NCBI GenBank assembly: GCA_018711815.1 | Contig: DVHU01000023.1 | Location: 1-58,192, forward strand | DNA: 58,192 nucleotides | Direction of reading: 5' to 3' | DNA from: Candidatus Egerieimonas intestinavium | GTDB lineage: Bacteria > Bacillota > Clostridia > Lachnospirales > Lachnospiraceae | In this document: one piece after another, positions 36,796-45,052 of the stretch | Position numbering within the stretch: the stretch's first letter is position 1 | Layout of the letters: each line of letters opens with the position of its first letter | Made by a program: the position numbers and the translations under genes | Notes under the pieces: generated by a model | The model's input: only the letters and a program-made list of their open reading frames with translations | Database searches by the model: none | What the model was told of the DNA's origin: nothing

Positions 36796-37239
36796 GTGAA
36801 GGTTGGATTTGGAAATGACCATGCGTCTGTGGACATGAAGATGGAGGTCATGGAATATGTAAAGGAATTGGGGTATGAGGTGGTAAACTACGGCACTGAC
36901 GAGAAGGCCAGCTGTGATTATCCGGTTTACGGGGAGAAGGTGGCCAACGCCGTGGTGGCCGGCGAGGTGGACTGTGGAATCCTCATCTGCGGCACGGGAA
37001 TCGGTATCTCCCTGGCGGCCAACAAGGTGAAGGGTATCCGGGCGGCTGTCTGCAGCGAACCCTATTCTGCAAAGCTGTCCAAGCAGCACAACAACAGCAA
37101 TATTCTGGCCTTCGGTTCCCGGGTGATCGGGCCGGAGCTGGCGAAGATGATTGTCAAGACCTGGCTGGAGGCAGAGTTTGAGGGAGGTCGCCATCAGAGA
37201 CGTGTGGACATGATCATGGCCATTGAGAATAAGCGATAA
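36796..37239 (+). CDS. rpiB: Ribose-5-phosphate isomerase B
   Basis: A 147-residue RpiB/LacAB-type isomerase that starts with GTG after AGGAGG. The N-terminus KVGFGNDHASVDMK is the phosphate-binding region; the catalytic cysteine and the CGTGIGISLAANKVKG loop (about residues 63-78) are intact, and HNNSNILAFGSR follows. It interconverts ribose 5-phosphate and ribulose 5-phosphate in the pentose phosphate pathway, next to the PRPP, transketolase and ascorbate-derived pentose routes also in this window. A bidirectional terminator follows. Confidence 0.95.
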   Translation: MKVGFGNDHASVDMKMEVMEYVKELGYEVVNYGTDEKASCDYPVYGEKVANAVVAGEVDCGILICGTGIGISLAANKVKGIRAAVCSEPYSAKLSKQHNNSNILAFGSRVIGPELAKMIVKTWLEAEFEGGRHQRRVDMIMAIENKR

Positions 37240-37305
37240 GCGCTGGAAAAAAAGCGAGAGAAAAGAGCGGGAGCCGGAAGGGGAGACCCTAAAAGGAGCT
37301 CCCAG

Positions 37306-37364
37306 AAAAAGCCGCGGTGAGACGCGCCTGAGAACTTACAGGCAGCTGTCCGCCGCGGCTTTTT
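37306..37364. terminator. Bidirectional terminator between rpiB and the redox operon
   Basis: AAAAAGCCGCGG (37306-37317) pairs perfectly with CCGCGGCTTTTT (37353-37364), with an inner GCCTG/CAGGC stem. The flanking A and T tracts serve both convergent transcripts. Confidence 0.88.
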
Positions 37365-37404
37365 GATGCCAAATTTCTGCAAATTAATTGTCCGGTCCCA
37401 GGAT

Positions 37405-38115
37405 TCAGAAGAGCGTGCCCTCCTCCAGGCTCAGCAGCTGATCGATGAACTGAAAGAGAACTTCCTGACTGGAGACTGCCCCGGATATGCGCCCCACAAA
37501 TTCCCCCTGACTGTTGAAGAAGAAGGTCTGGGGATAGGAGTAGACGCCGAAGGTGATCAGTGACTCCGCGTTGACATCCAGATACAGGGGGAAAGTGTAT
37601 CCCGCCTCCTGAACCATGTCAATGGCGTCCTGGGCGGTGTTTCGGGAGTCCGGCACATCCATCATCACCACATTCAGCTCCTCCTGATAGGTGTCGTAGG
37701 CGGCCTGAAAATAGGGCATCTCATCCTTGCAGTAAGGGCACCAGGGGGTCCAGAAATTGACCACCGTGGGTTTCCCCTGAAAAGTTGAGAAGGGAAGCTC
37801 CTGCCCCTGGGCGTCGGTGATGGTAAAATCCGGCACCGGGATGGGGGTGGAAGTGGGCACCGGGGTGCCGTTTCCCGTTTCCTCCGGGGAATCGGAGTCC
37901 GGGGTCTCTGAGCCGTCGGAGGAAGAATCCTGGGAGGTCTCTGAGCTGCCGGAGGAGGAATCCTGGGAGGTCTCTGAGCCGCCGGAGGAACCCCGGGAGG
38001 CCTGGGGATTTTCCGGGCTGTAGGATTTGCTCAGATAGCTGTAGATCCCAGCGGCACCTCCCAACACGGCCACGAAAAAGATGATCAGGAGAATGGTCTT
38101 TGCTTTTTTGCTCAT
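37405..38115 (-). CDS. TlpA-like membrane-anchored thiol-disulfide oxidoreductase
   Basis: A 236-residue protein. Residues 7-28 are a single N-terminal membrane anchor (ILLIIFFVAVLGGAAGIYSY). Residues 35-90 are a low-complexity Ser/Glu/Asp spacer containing an 11-residue tandem repeat (GSSETSQDSSS type). Residues 95-235 are a thioredoxin-like TlpA/ResA domain with active site NFWTPWCPYCKDEMP. It should reduce disulphides outside the membrane using electrons passed by the CcdA protein of the same operon. It overlaps the TrxB-like gene by four bases (ATGA), implying translational coupling. Confidence 0.88.
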   Translation of the reverse strand: MSKKAKTILLIIFFVAVLGGAAGIYSYLSKSYSPENPQASRGSSGGSETSQDSSSGSSETSQDSSSDGSETPDSDSPEETGNGTPVPTSTPIPVPDFTITDAQGQELPFSTFQGKPTVVNFWTPWCPYCKDEMPYFQAAYDTYQEELNVVMMDVPDSRNTAQDAIDMVQEAGYTFPLYLDVNAESLITFGVYSYPQTFFFNSQGEFVGRISGAVSSQEVLFQFIDQLLSLEEGTLF

Positions 38116-38984
38116 GCGGGCAGCACCTCCCCGGTACGCAGATAGCGGATGGCTGTGAGGCCGGCTTTGGCCCCCTCACCCACAGCTACCGATATCTGGA
38201 GAATTCCGCCGATACAGTCCCCGGCGGCGAAGCAGCCGGGCATATTGGTCTGCATGTGCTGATCCACCACAATCCGGTCATTATCCAGCAGAAGTCCCAG
38301 TTTCTTAGCCAGGTCGCTGCCCTTGGCGCTGCCCAACGCCACAAAGAGGCCGGCCATGGGAAGGGAGGAGCCGTCGGTGAAGCGGATCTCCTGCAGGGTG
38401 GGTTCCCCAGCCAGGCGCTCAATAGGCCGCATATCCACCTTCAATCCTTCGGGGAGGGGAACCAGGGGCTCCGTGCCGTTGGTGAGCAGGGTAACTCTGC
38501 CGGCCAGAGGGAGCAGCTCCTGGGCCTCGTGGAGGGCGTACTCGCCGTTTCCCAGCACAGCCACGTCCTTGCCCCGATAGAAAAAAGCGTCGCAGACGGC
38601 GCAGTAGCTGACCCCCTTGCCTTCCAGCTCTTTGAGCCCCGGGATGGCGGGACGCTTTCGGGGAGAGCCGGTGGCCAGCAGCAGGGAGCGGGACTCCAGA
38701 GTCTGTCCGGTGGTGGCGATCTGGTAACTTCCGTTCCAGGAAATCCCAACCACTTCCTCCTCCAGAAGAACGGCGCCCAGCTCCGCCGCCTGCTTTTTCC
38801 CGTTTTCCACCAGGGTGTTGCCATCCTGAGGAACGGGAAGACCAAAGTAATTTTCTATTTTTTCCGCTTTGGAGAGGGCGCCGTTGTCCTTTCCGATGAT
38901 GGTCACGGAAAAGCCGGCCCGAAGAAGATAGAGAGCGGCAGAGAGCCCGGCGGGCCCGTTGCCGATAATTACCATATCCTGCAT
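38112..38984 (-). CDS. Thioredoxin reductase-like FAD oxidoreductase
   Basis: A 290-residue TrxB-like flavoprotein, slightly short. The FAD Rossmann motif is IIGNGPAGLSAA (about residues 5-16), the redox pair is CAVCDAFF (about 128), and the second nucleotide motif reads LGNGEYALHEA. The HRRxxxR sequence that binds the NADPH phosphate in classical enzymes is missing (VTLLTNGTEP instead), so the donor may be NADH, ferredoxin or another protein. The C-terminal GCFAAGDC is intact. Its place between ccdA and the TlpA-like gene suggests that it feeds thioredoxin and CcdA. AGGAGGTAAC precedes the start. Confidence 0.88.
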   Translation of the reverse strand: MQDMVIIGNGPAGLSAALYLLRAGFSVTIIGKDNGALSKAEKIENYFGLPVPQDGNTLVENGKKQAAELGAVLLEEEVVGISWNGSYQIATTGQTLESRSLLLATGSPRKRPAIPGLKELEGKGVSYCAVCDAFFYRGKDVAVLGNGEYALHEAQELLPLAGRVTLLTNGTEPLVPLPEGLKVDMRPIERLAGEPTLQEIRFTDGSSLPMAGLFVALGSAKGSDLAKKLGLLLDNDRIVVDQHMQTNMPGCFAAGDCIGGILQISVAVGEGAKAGLTAIRYLRTGEVLPA

Positions 38985-39011
38985 ATGTGTTACCTCCTTG
39001 ATCGATTAAAG

Positions 39012-39677
39012 TCAGCTAAGTAAAGTCAAAAATCTGCCCAGCAGGCCGGTCATCATCAGAACGCCGATGACCAGGAGAAATCCGCCTGAGACCAGATGGA
39101 TCGCCCGGTAGTGACGCTTGATGGCCGCAAAGGCGCTCTGCAGGCTGTCCAGCAGCAGGGCGCTGATGATAAAGGGAAGGCCCAGCCCCACAGAGTAGGC
39201 CAAAAGCAGAAGCAGCCCCTTCAGGGTGGAGCCCTGCTGGGAGGCCAGAAGCAGAGCGGAGCCTAAGAATGCTCCGATACAGGGAGTCCAGCTGACAGAG
39301 AAGACCAGGCCGAAGATCCAGGAGGACCAGGCCGTGTGACTGCTTTTCTGCTGCCGGGGCTTCATGCCGGAGAAGCCGGGCAGCCGCAGGACGCCCATGT
39401 AGTTCAGGCCCAGAAGGATGATGAAAATGCCGCAGACCAGATTTAATCCTGTCTGGTAGCGGCGCAGAAAGCCGCCCAGGGTACCGGCGAAAAGCCCCAA
39501 AAGCAGGAAGACCGTGGTGAATCCCAGCACAAAGAAGGCGGCATTTTTAGCCAGCCGGCTCCTTTTGCCCTCCTCCATACTGCCCGCCAGGAAACTGAAA
39601 TAAATGGGGAGCATGGGCAGAAGGCAGGGGGAAATAAAGGAAATCAATCCCTCCAGGAAGGTGATAAAGTAGCGCAT
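39012..39677 (-). CDS. CcdA-type cytochrome c biogenesis / thiol-electron transporter
   Basis: A 221-residue DsbD/CcdA family membrane protein with six helices. The start at 39677 is set by GGAGGTATCC. The first conserved cysteine is in FISPCLLPMLP (about residue 18) and the second in SVSWTPCIGAFLGSA (about 129); these shuttle electrons across the membrane. It takes electrons from cytoplasmic thioredoxin and delivers them to an outward-facing partner, here most likely the TlpA-like protein. It is 27 bases upstream of the TrxB-like gene in the same operon. Confidence 0.92.
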   Translation of the reverse strand: MRYFITFLEGLISFISPCLLPMLPIYFSFLAGSMEEGKRSRLAKNAAFFVLGFTTVFLLLGLFAGTLGGFLRRYQTGLNLVCGIFIILLGLNYMGVLRLPGFSGMKPRQQKSSHTAWSSWIFGLVFSVSWTPCIGAFLGSALLLASQQGSTLKGLLLLLAYSVGLGLPFIISALLLDSLQSAFAAIKRHYRAIHLVSGGFLLVIGVLMMTGLLGRFLTLLS

Positions 39678-39711
39678 GGATACCTCCAAAAATTTTTTCG
39701 TACAGGGGGAA

Positions 39712-39746
39712 AGAGCCGGAGAACTTTTTCTTCCTTCCCCGGCTCT
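39712..39746 (-). terminator. Hairpin between trxA and ccdA
   Basis: AGAGCCGG (39712-39719) pairs with CCGGCTCT (39739-39746), 7 bases after the trxA stop. On the minus strand the next bases are TTTCCCCC, so termination is probably partial; it may set trxA above the rest of the operon. Confidence 0.55.
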
Positions 39747-39752
39747 GGACGA

Positions 39753-40058
39753 TTACTGTATCATTTTCAAGATGGTTCCCTTGGGCTGTACGCCTACGGA
39801 GCTGGCAACAGTTTTGCCCTCCTTGATGACTACCAGCGCGGGAATACTCATTACCTGATAGGACTGGGCCAAATCCGGCTCCTCGTCCACATTGATTTTT
39901 CCTACTTTAATCTCCGGGTGCTCCGCCGCAATTTCTTCGATCACCGGGGAGAGCATACGGCAGGGGCCGCACCAGTCTGCGTAAAAGTCCAGAAGGACGG
40001 GCTTGTCGGATTTTAAAACTTCAGTTTCAAATGTAGCGCTTGTGATTTTTGCTGCCAT
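39753..40058 (-). CDS. trxA: Thioredoxin
   Basis: A 101-residue thioredoxin with the classic active site DFYADWCGPCRMLSP (cysteines near residues 31 and 34) and the cis-proline in MSIPALVV. It is a general protein disulphide reductase and the probable electron donor for the adjacent CcdA. AAAGGAG precedes the start. It is the first gene of the redox cluster, with the divergent aminotransferase gene beyond a 263-base gap that must hold both promoters. Confidence 0.95.
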   Translation of the reverse strand: MAAKITSATFETEVLKSDKPVLLDFYADWCGPCRMLSPVIEEIAAEHPEIKVGKINVDEEPDLAQSYQVMSIPALVVIKEGKTVASSVGVQPKGTILKMIQ

Positions 40059-40321
40059 AATAAAACTCCTTTCTTATGCTATCTGAATTTGCTTTGAGCT
40101 GTTTTTATTATGCCTAGATTATATGTTTTTATGGCGGGAATGTCTGTAACTTTGTCACATTCGCCTCCTTGCAGTAGTAGTTTACCATATTTTTGGAAAG
40201 CTGTCTCCTGGTTTTTCTCTTCTTTGCAAGTTTGGTATGGTTTAAAAGTGAAAAACTGGTTATTTTAATCAGGCCAATATATGCTATTCTGGAGCAAAAG
40301 CAGACATAAGGAGGAAGACGC

Positions 40322-41452
40322 ATGTACGAGATAATGACACCGGGCCCCACGGAGGTGGCGGAAAATGTCCGCATGGCCAGAAGCCTGCCCTGCACCAATC
40401 CGGATTTGGACCTGGATTTTTATGAGTATTACCGGGAGACCTGCCAGCTGATCAGCCGCCTGGTGGGTACAAAGGGGGAGTCTCTGATTCTGGGGGGTGA
40501 GGGAATACTGGGCTTGGAGGCTGCCTGTGCCACCCTGACGGAGCCGGGAGACAGGGTTCTAGTGGTGGATAACGGCGTTTTCGGCCGGGGATTCCAGGAC
40601 TTTGTGAAAATGTACGGGGGAGAGGCGGTGCTCTACACCACAGATTACAGAAAGCCCGTGGATCCGGCCGGGCTGGAGAAATTTCTGGAGAAGGATCATG
40701 AGTTTAAGTACGCCACAGTGGTTCACTGCGACACTCCCAGCGGGATGCTCAACGATGTGGCCGCCCTGTGTCCCCTGCTGAAGAGGTATGGGATTTTGAC
40801 GGTGGTGGACTCTGTCTCCGCCATGTTCGGCAATCCCCTGGAGATGGATAAAAGCGGCATCGACCTGCTGTGCGGGGGTTCCCAGAAGGCGGTGTCCGCC
40901 CCTCCGGGACTGACCTTTGTCTCCATCAGCCAAGACGCCCGGGCCGCCATGGACGGACGAAAGACCCCGGTGGCCTCCTTTTACGCTAACCTAAAGGCCT
41001 TCGACGGCTGGTATGAGAAGAAGTGGTTTCCCTACACCATGCCCATCAGCGATATCTATGGACTGCGGACAGCTCTGGAAAATCTGGAGCGGGATGAGCA
41101 GCGCCTGCGGCGCCACCACAAGATCGCGGAGGCGGTGCGCCGGGCGCTGGTTGACTCGGGGCTGGGACTGCATCTGGAAGCGGGCTTTTCCGATACGGTG
41201 TCGGTCTTTGACGTGCCTCAGGGACTCACGGCCGGGGAAATCCTGGACACTGTCCGCAGAGATTACGGAATTCTTCTGGCAGGCTCCTTCGACGTGCTGG
41301 AGGGGCAGGTTATACGAATCGGCCATATGGGGAATAATGCCTGGGAGGAGAAGGTCTGCCGGGTGATGGAGGCCTTGGACGGCGCTTTTTCAAAGCTTGG
41401 GTATCCCTTGAAAGTTTCCTTGAGAGATACGTATCTGCGAGGGTTATCTTAG
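40322..41452 (+). CDS. Class V aminotransferase (alanine-glyoxylate aminotransferase family)
   Basis: A 376-residue PLP enzyme of the AGAT/PucG group. The N-terminus MTPGPTEVAENV and the PLP-lysine region LLCGGSQKAVSAPPGLTFVS (Lys near residue 187) are characteristic; the aspartate contacting the PLP ring lies in TVVDSVSAMFG. Likely reactions are transamination between alanine or serine and glyoxylate, or of ureidoglycine; the exact substrate is unknown. AAGGAGGAAG precedes the start. No partner pathway genes flank it. Confidence 0.88.
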   Translation: MYEIMTPGPTEVAENVRMARSLPCTNPDLDLDFYEYYRETCQLISRLVGTKGESLILGGEGILGLEAACATLTEPGDRVLVVDNGVFGRGFQDFVKMYGGEAVLYTTDYRKPVDPAGLEKFLEKDHEFKYATVVHCDTPSGMLNDVAALCPLLKRYGILTVVDSVSAMFGNPLEMDKSGIDLLCGGSQKAVSAPPGLTFVSISQDARAAMDGRKTPVASFYANLKAFDGWYEKKWFPYTMPISDIYGLRTALENLERDEQRLRRHHKIAEAVRRALVDSGLGLHLEAGFSDTVSVFDVPQGLTAGEILDTVRRDYGILLAGSFDVLEGQVIRIGHMGNNAWEEKVCRVMEALDGAFSKLGYPLKVSLRDTYLRGLS

Positions 41453-41579
41453 GAATTTCTGAAAAGAGCGTTCTCCTGGAGTTTTTAAAAGAAAGAGCTT
41501 TACAGCTAAAACTTTATAAACCCTGCGGGGTATGCTATACTTGAGGAAAAGCAAATTGACGCGGGAAGGGGGAGGGCAA

Positions 41580-42272
41580 ATGAAGATACATGGATTCCAG
41601 AGTCTGACGCTGCTGGACTATCCGGGGAAGGTGGCCTGCACCGTATTTCTGGGTGGCTGCAATTTCCGGTGTCCTTTTTGTCAGAATACGGGCCTGGTGC
41701 TGGCTCCGGAGCGGGAAGCGGTGGTGCCCATGGAAGAGGTCATGGGCGTGCTGCGAAAGCGCCGGGGGATGCTGGACGGCGTGTGCATTACCGGCGGGGA
41801 GCCTACATTGACTTCTGACCTGCGGGAATTTATCCTTCGGGTGCGGGAGCTGGGGTATCTGGTGAAGCTGGATACCAACGGCTACCGGCCAGAGGTTTTG
41901 GAAAATCTGCTGGCGGAAGGGCTTCTGGACTACGTGGCCATGGATATCAAATCCTCCCCGGAGAATTACGCCAGGGTGGCGGGGCTTCCGGGCCTGGATC
42001 TGCAGCGGATCCGGCACTCTGTGGAGCTGCTCATGGGGGCGGGGGTGGACTATGAATTTCGCACCACTGTGGCCCAGGGGCTGCACACCCGGGAGGATAT
42101 AGAGGCCATAGGCAGATGGCTGCAGGGATGCCGCAGGTATTTTCTCCAAAATTACCGGGAGTCGGAGCAGGTGATGATGCCGGTGTTTGCGGGATTTTCC
42201 CGGGAACAGCTGGAAAACTTCCGGAGGCTGCTCCTGGAGTATATCCCCCAGGTGGGCATCCGCGGCGTGTGA
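41580..42272 (+). CDS. Anaerobic ribonucleotide reductase activase-like radical SAM protein
   Basis: A 230-residue radical SAM enzyme of the NrdG-like group. I start it at 41580 (MKIHGFQSLTLLDYPGKVA) after AAGGGGGAGG. The CxxxCxxC cluster is GGCNFRCPFCQN (about residues 26-37), and VCITGGEPTLTSDL (about 74-87) binds SAM. Such proteins are annotated as activating proteins of glycyl-radical ribonucleotide reductase, but no nrdD gene is near, so the target may be elsewhere or different. It should be oxygen-sensitive and cytoplasmic. Confidence 0.85.
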   Translation: MKIHGFQSLTLLDYPGKVACTVFLGGCNFRCPFCQNTGLVLAPEREAVVPMEEVMGVLRKRRGMLDGVCITGGEPTLTSDLREFILRVRELGYLVKLDTNGYRPEVLENLLAEGLLDYVAMDIKSSPENYARVAGLPGLDLQRIRHSVELLMGAGVDYEFRTTVAQGLHTREDIEAIGRWLQGCRRYFLQNYRESEQVMMPVFAGFSREQLENFRRLLLEYIPQVGIRGV

Positions 42273-42293
42273 TTGTTAGGAACTTACGATACT

Positions 42294-42332
42294 CTCTCTT
42301 TACGAGGACACACACGCCTCTTGTAAAGAGAG
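42294..42332 (+). other. Hairpin in the leader of the NUDIX gene
   Basis: CTCTCTTTAC-GAGG pairs with CCTC-N2-GTAAAGAGAG. It is followed by GGTAAATGAGC rather than by a U-run, so it might work as a leader structure. It hides a GAGAGGG that could serve an upstream ATG at 42338, but leaves the AGGAGG at 42344-42349 free. Confidence 0.5.
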
Positions 42333-42358
42333 GGTAAATGAGCAGGAGGCGGCAGAGG

Positions 42359-42973
42359 ATGGAAAAATGGCTGGAATGGGCGATTGAATTGCAGAGCATT
42401 GCCCAAGCGGGACTGACCTATGGCCGGGACGCCTATGACAGGGAACGGTATGAGCGGATCCGGGAGATTTCCGCTGAGATGGTAGCAAATAAGACGGAGA
42501 TCTCCCTGGAAAAGGTAAAGGATTTATTTTGCAATGAAAGCGGCTACCAGACGCCGAAACTGGACACAAGGGCAGCCATATTTGACCGGGGCAAGATCCT
42601 GCTGGTCAGAGAGAATGACGGCAGGTGGTCTCTGCCGGGCGGTTGGGTTGACGTAAATCTGTCGGTTAAAGAAAATACCGTCAAAGAGGTGAAGGAAGAG
42701 GCGGGCCTGGATGTCACCGCGGATAAAATCATAGCCGTACAGGACAGAAACAAACATAATCTGCCCGTATACGCCTATGGGATATGTAAGATTTTTGTCC
42801 TCTGCTCCCTGCTGGGCGGCCAGTTTGTCAGCAATATAGAAACCACAGGGTTCGCCTATTTCGATCGGGAGGAGCTGCCTCAGCTGGCTGTCGAAAAAAA
42901 TACAAAAGAGCAGATACACATGTGTTTTCAAGCCTATGAGGCAGGGGAAAATTGGAAGGTGGCTTTTGACTGA
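42359..42973 (+). CDS. NUDIX hydrolase with N-terminal NUDIX_N_2-like domain
   Basis: A 204-residue protein starting at 42359, where AGGAGG stands nine bases upstream; the ATG at 42338 is less likely. Residues 1-60 are a helical N-terminal domain (WLEWAIELQSIAQAGLTYGRD) found in ADP-ribose-hydrolysing relatives. The NUDIX box is at about residues 93-117, GGWVDVNLSVKEN followed by KEVKEEAGL; the first Glu of the general pattern is Leu, as is common in this subgroup. It may hydrolyse ADP-ribose or a related nucleotide. The hairpin terminator downstream is shared with the convergent gene. Confidence 0.85.
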   Translation: MEKWLEWAIELQSIAQAGLTYGRDAYDRERYERIREISAEMVANKTEISLEKVKDLFCNESGYQTPKLDTRAAIFDRGKILLVRENDGRWSLPGGWVDVNLSVKENTVKEVKEEAGLDVTADKIIAVQDRNKHNLPVYAYGICKIFVLCSLLGGQFVSNIETTGFAYFDREELPQLAVEKNTKEQIHMCFQAYEAGENWKVAFD

Positions 42974-43008
42974 CGCAAAGCAGGTAAAAGAAGAAAAGGC
43001 AAACAAAG

Positions 43009-43069
43009 ACAGCGGGCGCCCCAAGGGCCCGACACCGATGATTCGGCGGGGCCTTGGGGCGCTTGCTGT
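43009..43069. terminator. Long hairpin between convergent genes
   Basis: An 18-base-pair stem, ACAGCGGGCGCCCCAAGG (43009-43026) with 43052-43069, contains only two G-U pairs. On the minus strand it is followed by a T-rich tract, so it fits termination of the DUF6128-like gene; on the plus strand it lies after the NUDIX stop. Confidence 0.65.
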
Positions 43070-43124
43070 TCGGGAAAGGCGCTTTGCCGGAGGCCTTTCA
43101 GAAAAGTGTTGTGCCGGAAGCCCT

Positions 43125-44426
43125 TCAGGAGATGGGGCGGTACCAGTAGCCGAAGGTGCGCCCGGGAGTGTTTTGGAGGGCTGCGGCGTGAAAGCAGGGG
43201 AAGCCGAAAGAGTTGGCCATGAACTGCTCCTGTCTGTCGTAGAAGCCTGGGATTCCCAGAACGTAGCAGCAGCCGTCCCGGCCGCAGAGACGGCCCAGGA
43301 GCAGGTGCCGGTGGCTGTAAAAGCCGTGGAGCACAAAACGGTTGCTGCCGATGGTCCAGCCATCCCGGCGCAGAGTGGGAAGATCCTTGAGATCCAGCCG
43401 GACACACTCACAGATGGTATCATCCGGGAAGGGCTGCATGGCGGGGTATCGCTGCTGTACCTGGAACCAGCGGGGATCAGCGCACCAATCCCTGGATCCG
43501 GGCGCTTCCTGGAGAAAAGCTTCCTGTCTGGGCGGTTCCTGCTGGGGCGGTTCCTGCCTGGATGCTTCCTGCTGGGCAGCGGTCTGTGGACGGGTTCCCT
43601 GTCGGGAATTGTTTTGCCGGTCAGCAGTCTGGCAGGAGGTACTCTGCCCGGAGACGTTTCTGCGGAAACCGGCGCTTCGCGGGCTTCTGCGGTAAAGAGG
43701 CACGGAGGCCTGAGTTACCTGCTCCTCCTCGGGAACGGGGATGAAGGCTTTGGGTTCAGGTTCCAAAGCGGCTTCTGTCAGGGGCTCTTCCTCAGGAACA
43801 GGGACGAAGGCTTGTGGTTCAGGTTCCGAAGCAGCTTCTGTCAGGGGCTCTTCCTCGGGGGCCGGGACGAAGGCTTGTGGCTCCGGTTCCGAAGCGGTTT
43901 CCTCCAGGGGTTCCTCCTCAGGTGCCGGAGTGAAAGCGGCGGCCAGGGAAGCTTCCACCGTGTTGGCTGCTGAGCTTTCCTCCGAGCTTGGGAGGCCTTC
44001 TGGGAGATCTTCCGGGGAGTCTTCAGCTGATAGATTCAGGGGCGCAAATTGCTCCACCTGAATGGAGGCTTCATCCCAGGCGGTACCGTAGCAGTGGCCA
44101 TTTTCGGAGAAAATCAGCAGGCCCCCCAGCTGTTCCAGAGGGTATTCGGATCCTCCCATATGGTTGGCCTCCGTGGAGAATCGGGCATCATAGAAGCCGT
44201 TTCCGGTGGAGGAACGGTGAAAGAGGATTCCTCCCAGGGAAGAATCCTGGCGGACAAAACCGTAGGTACTTAATTGCGCGCCGGCGGACAGGGCCGGGAG
44301 CTTCATATGTATTTCTAGCGTGCAGGTGCCGCTGCGGGATTCCACCCGGACAAATCCCCGGTTCTCCGCCTTGGCGCCCTGCCGGTATTCGTAGAGATAA
44401 GAGATAAAGCGTCGGTAATCAGACAT
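43125..44426 (-). CDS. Unknown two-part protein with Pro/Glu repeats (DUF6128-like)
   Basis: A 433-residue protein; the start at 44426 (MSDYRRFISYLYEYRQG) is set by GAAAGGAAAG. Residues 1-110 are a compact domain that starts almost every Lachnospiraceae protein of this sort, with VRVESRSGTCTLEIHMKLP. Residues 125-300 are disordered and rich in Pro, Glu and Gln, with three 21-residue units (EPEPQAFVPAPEEEPLTEAAS type) and then Gln/Glu/Pro/Arg runs. Residues 310-433 form a second domain (CECVRLDLKDLPTLRRDGW, HRHLLLGRLCG, YVLGIPGFYDRQEQFMANSF). No signal peptide. Function unknown. Confidence 0.75.
   Translation of the reverse strand: MSDYRRFISYLYEYRQGAKAENRGFVRVESRSGTCTLEIHMKLPALSAGAQLSTYGFVRQDSSLGGILFHRSSTGNGFYDARFSTEANHMGGSEYPLEQLGGLLIFSENGHCYGTAWDEASIQVEQFAPLNLSAEDSPEDLPEGLPSSEESSAANTVEASLAAAFTPAPEEEPLEETASEPEPQAFVPAPEEEPLTEAASEPEPQAFVPVPEEEPLTEAALEPEPKAFIPVPEEEQVTQASVPLYRRSPRSAGFRRNVSGQSTSCQTADRQNNSRQGTRPQTAAQQEASRQEPPQQEPPRQEAFLQEAPGSRDWCADPRWFQVQQRYPAMQPFPDDTICECVRLDLKDLPTLRRDGWTIGSNRFVLHGFYSHRHLLLGRLCGRDGCCYVLGIPGFYDRQEQFMANSFGFPCFHAAALQNTPGRTFGYWYRPIS
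43740..43930. repeat. 63-bp tandem repeat in the unknown gene
   Basis: Units beginning GATGAAGG or GACGAAGG at 43740, 43803 and 43866 are 63 bases apart, coding the 21-residue Pro/Glu units. Codon changes between units show moderate age. Such repeats can change in number between strains. Confidence 0.8.
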
Positions 44427-44515
44427 TGAAATCTTTCCTTTCACATGGGCTGCAGGTCATACCTACACTACCCTATGCAGAGGGAGGAAAAAATATCACG
44501 GAAAAAGGAGTTTTC

Positions 44516-45052
44516 ATGGAACACGAGAAGTATATGAGGGAGGCGCTGCGCCAGGCAAAAAAGGCGGAGGCTCTGGGGGAGGTACCCATAGGCTGCGTGA
44601 TTGTCAGCGGCGGAAAGATTATCGCCCGGGGTTATAATAGAAGGAATACAGATAAGAATACCTTGTCCCATGCGGAGCTCAACGCCATCCGCAAAGCCAG
44701 CAGAAAACTGGGGGACTGGCGGCTGGAGGGCTGCACCCTGTATGTGACCCTGGAGCCCTGCCAGATGTGCGCCGGAGCCATCGTTCAGGCCCGGGCTGAG
44801 CGGGTGGTTATTGGGAGCATGAATCCCAAGGCAGGCTGCGCCGGTTCCGTGCTGAACCTTCTCCAGGTGGCTCAGTTTAATCATCAGGTGGAGATCGTCA
44901 GGGGGGTACTGGAGGAGGAGTGCAGCCAAATGCTGTCGGATTTTTTCCGGGAGCTCAGGAGAAAGAAGAAGGAGAAGCGGGCGGCGGAAACGGAAATGAA
45001 GCGGGAGGCAGAAACGGAAATGAAGCGGGAGGCAGAAACGGAAAGCAGTTGA
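44516..45052 (+). CDS. tadA: tRNA-specific adenosine deaminase
   Basis: A 178-residue cytidine-deaminase-fold enzyme. The start at 44516 follows AAAAAGGAG; the frame from 44426 is too long. The zinc site is HAELNAI (about residues 57-63, with catalytic Glu) and EPCQMCAGAI (about 87-96). It deaminates A34 of tRNA-Arg to inosine. The C-terminus ends in a 24-base tandem repeat encoding ETEMKREA units (about residues 157-178), a charged tail unlike usual TadA. The -35 box of the tRNA promoter overlaps its stop codon. Confidence 0.93.
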   Translation: MEHEKYMREALRQAKKAEALGEVPIGCVIVSGGKIIARGYNRRNTDKNTLSHAELNAIRKASRKLGDWRLEGCTLYVTLEPCQMCAGAIVQARAERVVIGSMNPKAGCAGSVLNLLQVAQFNHQVEIVRGVLEEECSQMLSDFFRELRRKKKEKRAAETEMKREAETEMKREAETESS

